Assembly: GCA_002632265.1 (NCBI GenBank)
Contig: NQOV01000012.1
Location: forward strand, 89,594-153,593
Source of the DNA: Rhodospirillaceae bacterium MC!
GTDB taxonomy: Bacteria > Pseudomonadota > Alphaproteobacteria > MC1
Direction: 5' to 3'
DNA length: 64,000 nucleotides
Shown here: one piece after another, positions 45,643 through 54,512 of the stretch
Numbering within the stretch: the stretch's first letter is position 1
Layout of the letters: every line of letters starts with the position of its first letter
The notes under the pieces: model-generated
Told to the model about the DNA's origin: nothing
Database searches by the model: none
The model's input: only the letters and a program-made list of their open reading frames with translations
Translations under genes and position numbers: made by a program

Positions 45643-47847
45643 ATGGCTGAAAACAATCAAAATGCACAACCTGAAACTGGTGGCGGAAATAAACTAGTAT
45701 TCATGATAGAGAATTCATTTTTGAATAACAAAAATGCTGCTCTAGCCGTAGCTTTGGTTGCTATGATTGTGATTTTGATTTTCCCCTTACCCTCATTCTT
45801 TCTAGATCTAGGTTTAGCACTGGAATTTATGGTGGCGGTATTGGTGTTAATGGTTGCCATATTCTTAGAACGTCCTTTGCAATTCAACTCATTTCCTACT
45901 CTTTTATTATTTGCTACCATTATGAACTTGGCACTGAATTTATCATCAACACGTTTGATCTTAGAACATGGCCATGAGGGTTTACACGCAGCGGGCGAAG
46001 TAATTGCAGGGTTTGCCGAATTCATCATGGGCGGTAATTTCGTTATCGGTATTGTGATCTTCTGTGTCTTAATGCTTGTGAATTTCATGGTTATTACCAA
46101 AGGTTCGGGACGTATCGCCGAAGTGGCCGCACGTTTTACCCTTGACGCTATGCCAGGTAAACAAATGGCCATCGATTCCGATATGGCTCAAGGTCTTATC
46201 GATGAAGAAGAAGCTAAACAACAACGTAAAGAACTGGTTGAAGAGGGTTCTTTCTTCGGTGCTATGGATGGTGCGGCGAAGTTCGTAAGTGGGGACGCTA
46301 AGGCAAGTTTTATTGTAACGATCGTTAACATCGTAGCAGGGATGATCATTGGTGTTGCTCAACAGGGCTTAGATTTTTCCACCGCTGCCAACTATTACAC
46401 ACGTCTAACGGTGGGCGATGGCTTAGTCTCTAACTTACCGTCTTTAATTATTTCCTTAGCGTCAGGTATTATCGTAACTAAAGCAGGTGTGGATAATACT
46501 GGCGGATCTAAGATCTTCACACAGATGACCAACTTCCCTAAAGGTATGATGATCGGTGGCGGTATGGTTGTTGTTATGGCTTTATTACCAGGTTTACCAT
46601 TCATTCCATTCTTCCTTATAGGTGGTACTGTGGCGGCCATTGGTTATTATCTCCAACGAAAAGAAACCGCTTTAATAGAAGAAAATAAATTACTAGCTCA
46701 AGAGGCTAACTCTCCTTATGGTACAGCAGGTTTACCCGGCCCCGCTGGTGGAGCAGGCGGTACAGCTGATCCTGATGATAAAATCAACCCACTAAATAAA
46801 GAAGATCCCGCAACCGCTTTACATATGGATATGATGAGAATCGAGCTAGGATATGGTTTACTCCCTTTAGTGAATTCTGGCCCCGAAGGGCAATGGTTAA
46901 CGGATCAAATTAAATCACTTCGTCGCCAACTGGCGGGGGAAATGGGCTTTATCATGCCGTCAGTGCGTATTCAAGATAATATGCAGTTGCCGTCCAATAC
47001 CTATCTAATTCGAGTGAAAGAAGTTGAAGTGGATAGGGGGGAAGTTCGCCCAAATATGTTACTGGTTATGGATCCTAACGGCGATGAAATCAACTTGCCA
47101 GGTGAGCGTACTTTAGAGCCAACCTTTAGACTTCCAGCCATGTGGGTCGGCGAAGATCAACGTGAAGAGGCCTTGTTTAGAAATTATACAGTGGTAGAAC
47201 CGACAACGGTTATAACAACTCACTTAACAGAAATTGTTCGTGATAACATGGCTGATCTCTTAAGCTATGCCGAAGTACAAAAACTTATCGAAGAGCTAGA
47301 CGCTCCACATCAAAAACTTGTTGCCGATATCATTCCTGCTCAAATTTCTTTAACAGGTGTTCAACGTGTCTTACAAAAACTTATCGGCGAACGCATTTCC
47401 ATTCGAGATTTACCAACCATTCTAGAGGGAATTGCCGACGCTATTGGCTTTGCTCGTGATACCGATAGCATAACAGAACAAGTCCGCACTCGTATTTCTC
47501 GCCAAATATGTGATTCATATTCCGATCTTGATGGCGTTTTCCCCATGGTTATTTTATCGCCAGAGTGGGAACAAGCCTTTATTGAATCCATAGTAGGACA
47601 ACCTGGAGATCAACAATTGGCTATGTCGCCATCGCAAATTCAAAAGTTCATCGTAACAACTCGAGATGTATTTGAATCTTTAGCACAAGAGGGCGAAATG
47701 CCTGTGTTAGTTGTATCTCCGCCCATTCGTCCATTGGTGCGTTCTCTTATTGAGCGTTTCCGTGCTATAACTCCTGTGGTTTCTCAAGCGGAAATCCACC
47801 CTAAAATTAAGATTAAGACCCTAGCCACTATTGAGATGACAGAATAA
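45643..47847 (+). CDS. flhA: Flagellar export protein FlhA
   Basis: 734 aa. N-terminal membrane half with about eight helices (30-340) and the FHIPEP motif region DAMPGKQMAIDSDMAQG. A Gly/Pro-rich linker (PYGTAGLPGPAGGAGG) leads to the cytosolic ring domain that receives export chaperones. Forms the proton-driven export gate with FlhB, FliP, FliQ and FliR. Followed by a hairpin repeat and the ParA-like protein. Confidence 0.96.
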   Translation: MAENNQNAQPETGGGNKLVFMIENSFLNNKNAALAVALVAMIVILIFPLPSFFLDLGLALEFMVAVLVLMVAIFLERPLQFNSFPTLLLFATIMNLALNLSSTRLILEHGHEGLHAAGEVIAGFAEFIMGGNFVIGIVIFCVLMLVNFMVITKGSGRIAEVAARFTLDAMPGKQMAIDSDMAQGLIDEEEAKQQRKELVEEGSFFGAMDGAAKFVSGDAKASFIVTIVNIVAGMIIGVAQQGLDFSTAANYYTRLTVGDGLVSNLPSLIISLASGIIVTKAGVDNTGGSKIFTQMTNFPKGMMIGGGMVVVMALLPGLPFIPFFLIGGTVAAIGYYLQRKETALIEENKLLAQEANSPYGTAGLPGPAGGAGGTADPDDKINPLNKEDPATALHMDMMRIELGYGLLPLVNSGPEGQWLTDQIKSLRRQLAGEMGFIMPSVRIQDNMQLPSNTYLIRVKEVEVDRGEVRPNMLLVMDPNGDEINLPGERTLEPTFRLPAMWVGEDQREEALFRNYTVVEPTTVITTHLTEIVRDNMADLLSYAEVQKLIEELDAPHQKLVADIIPAQISLTGVQRVLQKLIGERISIRDLPTILEGIADAIGFARDTDSITEQVRTRISRQICDSYSDLDGVFPMVILSPEWEQAFIESIVGQPGDQQLAMSPSQIQKFIVTTRDVFESLAQEGEMPVLVVSPPIRPLVRSLIERFRAITPVVSQAEIHPKIKIKTLATIEMTE

Positions 47848-47848
47848 A

Positions 47849-47895
47849 AGGGGCGTGAAAAAGCACTCATTCAGCCGTTTTAAGCACTTTTTCCC
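47849..47895. repeat. GTGAAAAAGCACT hairpin repeat, copy 2
   Basis: Starts GGGGCGTGAAAAAGCACTCA and ends TAAGCACTTTTTCCCA, placed directly after flhA; likely also its terminator. A related copy lies at 35919-35955. Confidence 0.7.
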
Positions 47896-47944
47896 AGCAA
47901 TAATCCCCTTAAATTTATTTTATATTTTATAGAGAGTATATAAA

Positions 47945-48712
47945 ATGGCACAACGTAAAGACAATCAAACCAGAGACATGTTTTTCCAACATGAAGACGA
48001 CGGATGCAATTTTATCTCGCTAATGCCTGTAAGTGTTGATCTAGATAATAGTAAGCTTTGTGCCACCTTAGCCTATTCATTATGGAAGTTAGCAAGCAAT
48101 ATCTTACTACTGGAAACAGGAAACTATACCAGTTTATCCGCTCGCTTTTTAGATGTGGCAGATCAAGGAAGATTAGAATTAGTCCTAAATGGTAACGTGC
48201 TGGTAAATAAGGGAATCATAACAGCATATAGCTATAATGATGTAAATCTCGATTGCTTATTTCCAGACACCTCATCTTTTGACTGTTCCAACTACGAAGC
48301 AGAAATAAACAAAATATTTAACGAAGTAAAACTAATAGGCAAGAATTCCTATGATTATGTCTTAACCAACGTATCAATTAACAGTTGCAATATAGATTTC
48401 CTTAGCGGATTCCATTCCATTATCCTATTATCCCATGCCAATGAAATAGGTATAAGATATCTAAACAAGGAAATAATTAGAATTCTCAAAATTAATCCAG
48501 ATATCAACATAAGCGTAATCTTAATCAGCAAAAACAACCAAGAACACTTTTACCATTGGGATGTTCTAAGAGATACGGTAAAAGATCACATGTACAAAGA
48601 TATTTTTTTAATAGGCTTAATAAATGCCGAAGAAAATGGCACTTGGGAATTAACCGTAGAAAATCAAAAAGTTATTAATAGTATTTCCAAGATGATTCAC
48701 AAAACCACATAA
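47945..48712 (+). CDS. ParA/MinD/FlhG-like protein lacking a P-loop (tentative)
   Basis: 255 aa. The layout of a ParA-type fold is visible: FISLMPVSVDLDNSKLCATLAYSLWKLASNILLLETGNY has the spacing of the Walker A strand-helix-strand, but the GGxGKT residues are absent. YDYVLTNVSINS and SIILLSHANEIGIRYLNKEIIRIL resemble the Walker B and switch strands. In many bacteria flhF and flhG follow flhA, so a degenerate FlhG is plausible. It may also be an unrelated flagellar protein. A palindromic element starts at its stop codon. Confidence 0.5.
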   Translation: MAQRKDNQTRDMFFQHEDDGCNFISLMPVSVDLDNSKLCATLAYSLWKLASNILLLETGNYTSLSARFLDVADQGRLELVLNGNVLVNKGIITAYSYNDVNLDCLFPDTSSFDCSNYEAEINKIFNEVKLIGKNSYDYVLTNVSINSCNIDFLSGFHSIILLSHANEIGIRYLNKEIIRILKINPDINISVILISKNNQEHFYHWDVLRDTVKDHMYKDIFLIGLINAEENGTWELTVENQKVINSISKMIHKTT

Positions 48713-48822
48713 AAGGAGTGGGTTAAATGAGCTAATATGCACCTTTAATTAGGGCTTATGTAGACGTGAGTACACGTCGCCCTAATTAAAGGCACATCTT
48801 ATCTCATTTTCCCCACTCCTTT
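48713..48822. repeat. Nested palindromic element, copy A (full)
   Basis: About 110 bp. Outer arms AAGGAGTGGG...AAATGAG and CTCATTTTCCCCACTCCTT; middle arms CCTTTAATTAGGGC and GCCCTAATTAAAGG; central hairpin GACGTG-AGTA-CACGTC. It could form a long stem or cruciform, and probably also terminates the upstream gene. Confidence 0.9.
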
Positions 48823-48827
48823 GGGGG

Positions 48828-48930
48828 TAGTGAAGTAATATGTACCTTTAATTAGGGTTTATGTAGACGTGAGTACACGTCGCCATGCTTTAAGGCACAT
48901 CTTATCTCATTTTCCCCACTCCTTTGGGGG
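48828..48930. repeat. Nested palindromic element, copy B
   Basis: Tandem to copy A, with the same core (CCTTTAATTAGGG, inner hairpin, GCACATCTTATCTCATTTTC, CCCACTCCTTTGGGG). The left outer arm is degraded. Confidence 0.88.
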
Positions 48931-48990
48931 GGCATTCCTTAGGTAGGCATTTTTACTAGCGTTTGATAAGAAAAAAGAAGATAAAAATTT

Positions 48991-50745
48991 ATGAATGATA
49001 TTAATTTTGATAAAACAAAACCATATGCAGAGTTAAAACAACCGCAAACAGTTAAAACTAATGTGCAGAAACAGTCAGTATCGCAGGTAAAACCTGTGAA
49101 TGATGTGGTGAATCTCTCTAAAAATATGCTCTCTAGTGTGAAAGTTCTTTCAAATGAGCATAGTCAGAGCTTACCGAATAGCTATTCAAATGGTCAAGTG
49201 GTGCAGGTTTCATCGCAGTATGCCCAGTTGTTGGGAGTAACCTCTTCCCAAGCGTTAATGACTAAAATTATAGGATTATCACAAAATCAAGCTACTTTAG
49301 AAACTGATTTCGGCATAATACAAGTTAACACTCCGCTAAAATTAAGTAAAGATAAGTTTGCCAAGAATAATCCAGTATTCGAAACCACATCTAATATTAA
49401 ATTTAAACATGTCTTACTTAATAATATCATTAATGGTAGAGTTATTAAAACAAATGATAAATCCATTATTGTCAAAACCCCATTGGGAAATATGGAACTT
49501 GATATTCAAGCAGATATCAACGCTAAAGTTAAACTTAATATTGTCGAACAATTAGCCAACGGTAAATATAAAATCCAAGTGCAAATTGAACAGGAAGAAA
49601 GCGAACAAGCTAATATGGATCAGGTGGCAAAAGCCAAAGATCAGCTCATAGCCAAAACCATAGGAATCGCCAACGGTACAACAAAAACTTTAAAAACATT
49701 CCAAACAGTTCCCAACTCGCAATCCATGGAACATCCCACAAAGAATCCACAGAATCCACAGAGCGAACACACTAACCAAGAAAGCCAACAGAACCAGCAG
49801 AGCGAAAAGGGGATCTTTATTATTAATAATAAACAACGCTTTAGTATATTAATCAAACGTGGCGAAAGTGAAATCAACAACAAGCAACAATCTTCAATTA
49901 ATGTTGTCGCTAAGGTGGTATCTTCTTCGGCTAATAAGGTTACTGTACGCTTAGCGAACGGACAGGAGATAAATTTAAACAATAACAATCTTAATCTTAA
50001 GGAAAATGAAAAAGTATCCTTAAATATCCATTCTCTTGATACTAATATGGGACAAAATAAAGCTAAAATTAACGATATTTCCGAACTGGAGAAGTTATTT
50101 AGCTCATTAAAGAATGTACCCCATGAGAAAACGCCATATATTAATCTACTATCAGAAGAAAAAACATATAATACCCTTAATTTGATTAACTCTCTCATAC
50201 CAAGAGGGATGCCGTTGGGTGCAGGTAATTTATTTGTCGCACAGGCTATGTTTTCCATGATGAGCATAAATAATCCTACTATTATTGCGAATATCATAAA
50301 AATCTTCATGGGGATTAATCCTGAATTTAAAGACTTGAAAATAAAGAAGATTATCCAAGAAAGTACGAGGTTAGTTAAGGATAAACAACACAATAAATGG
50401 AAATCATACAATATACCATTCATGATGGAAGATGAGAATAATTTCAAAGAGTTAAAAGTGTATCACAGATTATACAATGATGAAGATCTAAACAACGAAT
50501 CAGTGGGCAAAAGATTTCTCATTGAGATGAATCTTTCAAGCATGGGCGGTAAATTACAACTTGACGGCATTACCAAGCAAGATCAACGTATATTCGATTT
50601 AATCATCAGAACGAATCAGATTATAGATTCTCCTAAAGGTTCAAATATCAAAAAAATCTTTATACAAACCCTGAATAAACACGGCTATAAGGGAACGCTT
50701 AACTTTAGTTATAATAAGATTTTTGTAGATTATACAGAAACTTAA
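48991..50745 (+). CDS. FliK-like hook-length control protein
   Basis: 584 aa, Asn/Gln/Lys-rich and low in conservation. N-terminal half polar, with a Gln/Asn-rich linker near 240-270. C-terminal ~120 residues match the Flg_hook type: WKSYNIPFMMEDENNFKELKVYHR, RFLIEMNLSSMGGKLQLDG, FDLIIRTNQ, then HGYKGTLNFSYN. That domain in FliK switches export specificity once the hook is long enough. The place within the flagellar block supports it. Assignment rests on the C-terminus. Confidence 0.65.
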   Translation: MNDINFDKTKPYAELKQPQTVKTNVQKQSVSQVKPVNDVVNLSKNMLSSVKVLSNEHSQSLPNSYSNGQVVQVSSQYAQLLGVTSSQALMTKIIGLSQNQATLETDFGIIQVNTPLKLSKDKFAKNNPVFETTSNIKFKHVLLNNIINGRVIKTNDKSIIVKTPLGNMELDIQADINAKVKLNIVEQLANGKYKIQVQIEQEESEQANMDQVAKAKDQLIAKTIGIANGTTKTLKTFQTVPNSQSMEHPTKNPQNPQSEHTNQESQQNQQSEKGIFIINNKQRFSILIKRGESEINNKQQSSINVVAKVVSSSANKVTVRLANGQEINLNNNNLNLKENEKVSLNIHSLDTNMGQNKAKINDISELEKLFSSLKNVPHEKTPYINLLSEEKTYNTLNLINSLIPRGMPLGAGNLFVAQAMFSMMSINNPTIIANIIKIFMGINPEFKDLKIKKIIQESTRLVKDKQHNKWKSYNIPFMMEDENNFKELKVYHRLYNDEDLNNESVGKRFLIEMNLSSMGGKLQLDGITKQDQRIFDLIIRTNQIIDSPKGSNIKKIFIQTLNKHGYKGTLNFSYNKIFVDYTET

Positions 50746-50810
50746 AGGCATAATCTATAAGGATAATTTATTTGTTTACATATATGTCTTAATATTAGAG
50801 TATAATTTAG

Positions 50811-50839
50811 TTGACTAGCGAGATTTTTTATTGTATAAT
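50811..50839 (+). promoter_or_regulatory. Promoter of the Ala/Gln-rich protein gene
   Basis: TTGACT (50811-50816), 17-bp spacer, TATAAT (50834-50839), close to consensus; leader about 80 nt. Confidence 0.7.
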
Positions 50840-50926
50840 CATCCTTGAAGATTATAATAAGGTGCAAAGAATAGTACCAGTAGATCATAATATAAATAAC
50901 TTAATTATTTTTTAGGAGAATCCCAA

Positions 50927-52228
50927 ATGAATATTAGCATAAGTAATAATCAACTTAATCCTTTAGAGCATTCTAAGCATAAGTCGAATCAAACAAATAT
51001 CACTAATAGCGAAAAGCGTAATGAAGCAATTCAAACACAAACCGCCGTTAAAAAAATGGTTAAAAGTGTTGATAATTCCACAAGTGATCAAATACAATTG
51101 AGTCTGAATAAAACTCAAGAAATGGCAAATGCTCAATTGGAACAAAAAACTGCATTAATGCAATCTGAAGTTTCTAACTCATCATCAATAGCAAGTAAGA
51201 TTTCTGTAAAACAAAGAGAGCTTTTACAAGCAATAGCCGAAGGCGATTATGAGAAAATTAAATCACTGGCTACCGAACTTAAATCATTAGTATCACAATT
51301 ACAATTCGCAGCCTCTCAAACATCGGGCAAATATTCTGATGTGGAAGTTCCAGAGATTCCTGATACTTCAAACATTAAAGCACAAAATAGTAGTGCGGCA
51401 GCAAAAGCAGCGACATCAGCTCAACAGGTTGCCCAAGCTCAAGCACAAGTAGCTAAAGGAGCGGAAACTTTAAAAGGTGCTGGCGGTTCTAAGAATGCCC
51501 AAGCTCAAGCCGTGCAAGCGGAAAATGTAGCTAAACTTGCTAAGTTGAAAGTGAATGCTAAAAATGATCAAAATGTTTCTAAAAAAGCTAAGGAAAGTTT
51601 ATCTAAAGCCGAAACAAGAAAAACCACTGCTACCGCTGAAAAAGCTAGCAAATTAGCCGAGAATAACTCGCATAAAGCTAATGCAAACGCTAAAGCAGGC
51701 AATAAACCTGCACAATCTAATTCTAATCAGACGGATTCTGTAACACAACAAGAAAATGCCAATGTGCAATCCTTACAACAACATAATCCTACCCAACATC
51801 AAGCAAGTAATGCCTATTCTAAAACTCAATATAATCATGATCATGACAATACACGAGTGAATACAGATGATATTAAAGCACATCCTGAAAAATATGCGTC
51901 GAGCGATGTGGTAAAAGAATATTCTGAAGAATTAAAAATGGCTAAAAGCTTAGGCGGTCCAAGCATGAGTAATTTCTTCTCAATTACTGAAAAAGTTCTA
52001 GCAAAAGCCGATAAAGCTTTAGCAGTAGCCAAAGAAATCGGAGCAACTGACGGCAGTGCCGAAAGTAACTCTCGTTTAGCTGACGCTGTTTCCGATCAAG
52101 GTATCGTTGGAAGTGGCGATGTTTCACAAACCACATTAACACAACATAGAATGTTATCTCAACAACACAAAAACGAAGAGGCTCAAAAGGAAACCACTCA
52201 AACCACTAACCAAGAACAACAATCTTAA
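50927..52228 (+). CDS. Ala/Gln/Asn-rich coiled-coil protein, function unknown
   Basis: 433 aa, no signal peptide or membrane segment. Residues about 85-130 look helical (KISVKQRELLQAIAEGDYEKI). The region 145-260 is dominated by Ala, Gln, Lys and Ser in coiled-coil-like runs (AAKAATSAQQVAQAQAQ). Then comes a polar Asn/Gln stretch and a short conserved-looking segment HPEKYASSDVVKEYSEELKMAKSLGGPS near 310-340. Its own strong promoter and AGGAGA site suggest good expression. Position after the fliK-like gene suggests a flagellar or surface link (inference). I recognise no family. Confidence 0.65.
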   Translation: MNISISNNQLNPLEHSKHKSNQTNITNSEKRNEAIQTQTAVKKMVKSVDNSTSDQIQLSLNKTQEMANAQLEQKTALMQSEVSNSSSIASKISVKQRELLQAIAEGDYEKIKSLATELKSLVSQLQFAASQTSGKYSDVEVPEIPDTSNIKAQNSSAAAKAATSAQQVAQAQAQVAKGAETLKGAGGSKNAQAQAVQAENVAKLAKLKVNAKNDQNVSKKAKESLSKAETRKTTATAEKASKLAENNSHKANANAKAGNKPAQSNSNQTDSVTQQENANVQSLQQHNPTQHQASNAYSKTQYNHDHDNTRVNTDDIKAHPEKYASSDVVKEYSEELKMAKSLGGPSMSNFFSITEKVLAKADKALAVAKEIGATDGSAESNSRLADAVSDQGIVGSGDVSQTTLTQHRMLSQQHKNEEAQKETTQTTNQEQQS

Positions 52229-52315
52229 TAATAATCGTAATTGAGATTTGCTTGGAGTGTATAACTCCCCACCGATAAATAAATAGCTCAATCTCATATC
52301 TTAAGAATGTCGCAT

Positions 52316-52352
52316 AAAAAAATAGATTCTATTAATTTAGAATCTATTTTTT
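52316..52352. terminator. Bidirectional terminator
   Basis: 14-bp stem AAAAAATAGATTCT with its complement and an 8-base loop, T-run, between convergent genes. Confidence 0.85.
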
Positions 52353-52367
52353 ATTATTTAGAATCTG

Positions 52368-53153
52368 CTATAATGAATCAACTATAATAACTTCGATGTC
52401 CAATTCGATGAATTGTTTAATTATGGTTTTGTCGGTTTTTCTGTCTGTTATGATTGTATCGAAATCTCCAGGGCGAGCAAAACAGAAGTGAGATCCCAAG
52501 CCGATTTTTGTATGATCGGCAATGATGACTTTTCGTCCCATGGATTTATGAAGCATGGTTTTATTAATTATCCCTTCTTGGTAAATATCTGTAGTAGCTC
52601 CACTTATGGGATGTAAGGCGGTACATCCTACAAATGAATGAGTGGAATATAGATTCTCCATACTTAAAAGCGTCAGATTACCTGCCAATGATGAATGTTT
52701 CGCATCATACTGCCCACTTAACATCATTACAGTTACCTTAGGATCTAAAAAACTTGTGATCACATTAGTATTATTAGTCATAAATATTACTTCTTTTTGG
52801 CACATTTGCGGTATTAATGAGGCGGTTGATCCGCTACTAATATACACGGAATCGCCATCTGATAAAAACTCAAGAGATCTTGAGGCGATTTTTTCTTTTA
52901 GCTCTTTATTTTTGTTGAGCTTTTCGACAAAATATTTCTCGCTTTTTTTGTGTACAGGTTTTGGCTGATTAACTTCATTGATCTGAACTCCACCCCAAAG
53001 CTTTGTAACTAAAGACAATTCCGCTAATTTATTTATTATACGACGCACTGTGGCAGGCGATAAATTAGTCTGCTCATTTAATTCGATTGTTTTGCATGAG
53101 TGAGCTTTTTTTATTAAAGCTAGTATTTCTTTTTCATGTTTATTTAAAATCAT
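52368..53153 (-). CDS. DeoR-family sugar-metabolism regulator
   Basis: 261 aa from the ATG at 53153, which has AGGA 6-8 bases upstream; the longer frame starting at a TTG (53195) has no ribosome site. N-terminal HTH: KTIELNEQTNLSPATVRRIINKLAELSLVTKLWGG. C-terminal DeoRC sugar-phosphate sensor: DGDSVYISSGSTASLIPQM, FVGCTALHPISGATT, KVIIADHTKIG. Members respond to sugar phosphates. It faces away from the phosphomannose isomerase gene, its likely target. Confidence 0.9.
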   Translation of the reverse strand: MILNKHEKEILALIKKAHSCKTIELNEQTNLSPATVRRIINKLAELSLVTKLWGGVQINEVNQPKPVHKKSEKYFVEKLNKNKELKEKIASRSLEFLSDGDSVYISSGSTASLIPQMCQKEVIFMTNNTNVITSFLDPKVTVMMLSGQYDAKHSSLAGNLTLLSMENLYSTHSFVGCTALHPISGATTDIYQEGIINKTMLHKSMGRKVIIADHTKIGLGSHFCFARPGDFDTIITDRKTDKTIIKQFIELDIEVIIVDSL

Positions 53154-53540
53154 AATTTTCCTAACATTAAATTTATTTAAATAAAAATTATTCAATATTA
53201 CTAATATATAATCATTATATCACAACCAATTAAAAAAACAATGATTAATTTTTAATTTTGCTCATATTTCAATTTGTTGTAGGTAAGATATTGATTTACA
53301 TACTAAATAAATTTTATTGCATTGTTGTATAATAAAGATTATGCTTTTTTTTAATCAAAATAAATGAAAATTAGTTATTTTTTAATCAAAAAGTATCAAT
53401 AAAATAATAAAATATTTGTATAAAAGTTTAAATATGTGATAACATGAATATGTTGATCGTAATATCCTATTTGAATATTTGATTTAATATGGAATGCGAC
53501 ACTTAATAATACACACACAAAAGAATAAAGGATTATAATC
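53154..53540. other. Divergent control region between the DeoR gene and the isomerase
   Basis: 387 bp of very AT-rich DNA. It holds a perfect 14-bp direct repeat TTTTTTAATCAAAA at 53347-53360 and 53378-53391 (31 bp apart, three helical turns), a candidate DeoR operator, and an extended -10-like TTGTATAATA near 53323-53332. No gene seen. Confidence 0.5.
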
Positions 53541-53903
53541 ATGGCAAATGGATATAAAAAAGGAGCTCAAGATACACGCCCATGGGGTAATTGGTCTTGC
53601 ATTGAAGTTGGAGAAACCCATGCAGTTAAACAGATCGAAGTATTTCCAGGGCAGAAATTATCTTTACAATATCATAATGGACGTAGCGAACATTGGGTAG
53701 TTGTAGAAGGAGTAGGACACGTTACTTTAGATGACAAAATAGTCGAAGTAAAAGCTAATGAAAATGTCTACATTGAGAAATTAGTCAAGCATAGAATGCA
53801 CAATCGCAGTGAAAACAAACTAGTTTTCGTTGAAATTCAATGTGGCGAAGATCTGCGAGAAGACGATATCGTCCGCCTTGAAGACGATTACGGCAGAATC
53901 TAG
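53541..53903 (+). CDS. Cupin-type mannose-6-phosphate isomerase
   Basis: 120 aa single cupin, equivalent to the C-terminal isomerase domain of ManC/AlgA (type II PMI). TRPWGNW, GQKLSLQYHNGRSEHWVVVEGVGHV and the metal ligands Gln/His/His/Glu are as expected. Interconverts mannose-6-P and fructose-6-P. With the GH38 enzyme and PTS downstream, it would take mannose-6-P into glycolysis. AAAGGA lies before the ATG. Confidence 0.85.
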   Translation: MANGYKKGAQDTRPWGNWSCIEVGETHAVKQIEVFPGQKLSLQYHNGRSEHWVVVEGVGHVTLDDKIVEVKANENVYIEKLVKHRMHNRSENKLVFVEIQCGEDLREDDIVRLEDDYGRI

Positions 53904-53984
53904 AGATTATCCACACCTTACTTACCCTAATTTAAGCTAGATCTAGCTCATTTTTTCCCCTTGGGTTATTTATTTTTGTAAAAT

Positions 53985-54034
53985 CTGCTTAATAGTTCTC
54001 TTTTTTAAAGGGAATTATTAAGCAGTATTTTTTT
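53985..54034 (+). terminator. Terminator after the isomerase gene
   Basis: 14-bp stem CTGCTTAATAGTTC with its complement (one G-T pair), then a T-run. Confidence 0.8.
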
Positions 54035-54114
54035 ATTTATTATTTACTCTTGATTTTTATTAAAAAAATATATATATAATAGTTAAGAATAATTAATTAC
54101 AAGGAAAATAATTT

Positions 54115-54450
54115 ATGTCTCATTTAAGAATTCCCCAAGATTGGACAATCCAACGCTCGACAAAGTTTTATACTAAAGACGATGTGCCACAATCCTTATT
54201 GACATTTCATAATACAGCAAAAGGCGTATTTGGTCAGCTTTGCGTAATGGAAGGAGTGGTTACATATTACGGTTTTGCCGATGAAAACGCTACAGAACCT
54301 GAAGCAAAAGTGGTAATTAATGCGGGCGAATTCGCCACAAGCCCGCCACAATATTGGCATAAAATCGAACTAAGCGATAATGCTCAATTTAATATCAACT
54401 TTTGGTCAGAAAATGGCGGAACTAAAGGCCCATTATTTAGCGGTAAATAA
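54115..54450 (+). CDS. DUF1971 (YeaR-like) small cupin
   Basis: 111 aa. TKDDVPQSLLTFHNTAKGVFGQLCVMEGVVTYYGF and PPQYWHKIELSDNAQFNINFWSE match the DUF1971/TehB-like cupin family, whose E. coli member YeaR is nitrate- and NO-responsive. The biochemical role is unknown. It stands between two terminators as a single unit. Confidence 0.8.
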   Translation: MSHLRIPQDWTIQRSTKFYTKDDVPQSLLTFHNTAKGVFGQLCVMEGVVTYYGFADENATEPEAKVVINAGEFATSPPQYWHKIELSDNAQFNINFWSENGGTKGPLFSGK

Positions 54451-54461
54451 TTTGTAAAAAT

Positions 54462-54500
54462 AAATATCCCTTATCTTATTTGAAGATAAGGGATATTTTT
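54462..54500. terminator. Bidirectional terminator
   Basis: 16-bp stem AAATATCCCTTATCTT (54462-54477) with 54483-54498, T-run, between convergent genes. Confidence 0.88.
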
Positions 54501-54512
54501 ATAGATTATAGA

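Noticed and set aside
45657..46172. 171-residue open frame antisense to flhA
   Set aside because: flhA is unambiguous; the antisense frame has no family features.
49641..50447. 268-residue open frame antisense to the fliK-like gene
   Set aside because: Hydrophobic mirror of an Asn/Lys-rich coding strand; no ribosome site; the plus strand has a sensible product.
54115..54450. Tellurite resistance gene
   Set aside because: DUF1971 proteins are sometimes labelled so by relation to TehB; nothing here supports that function.
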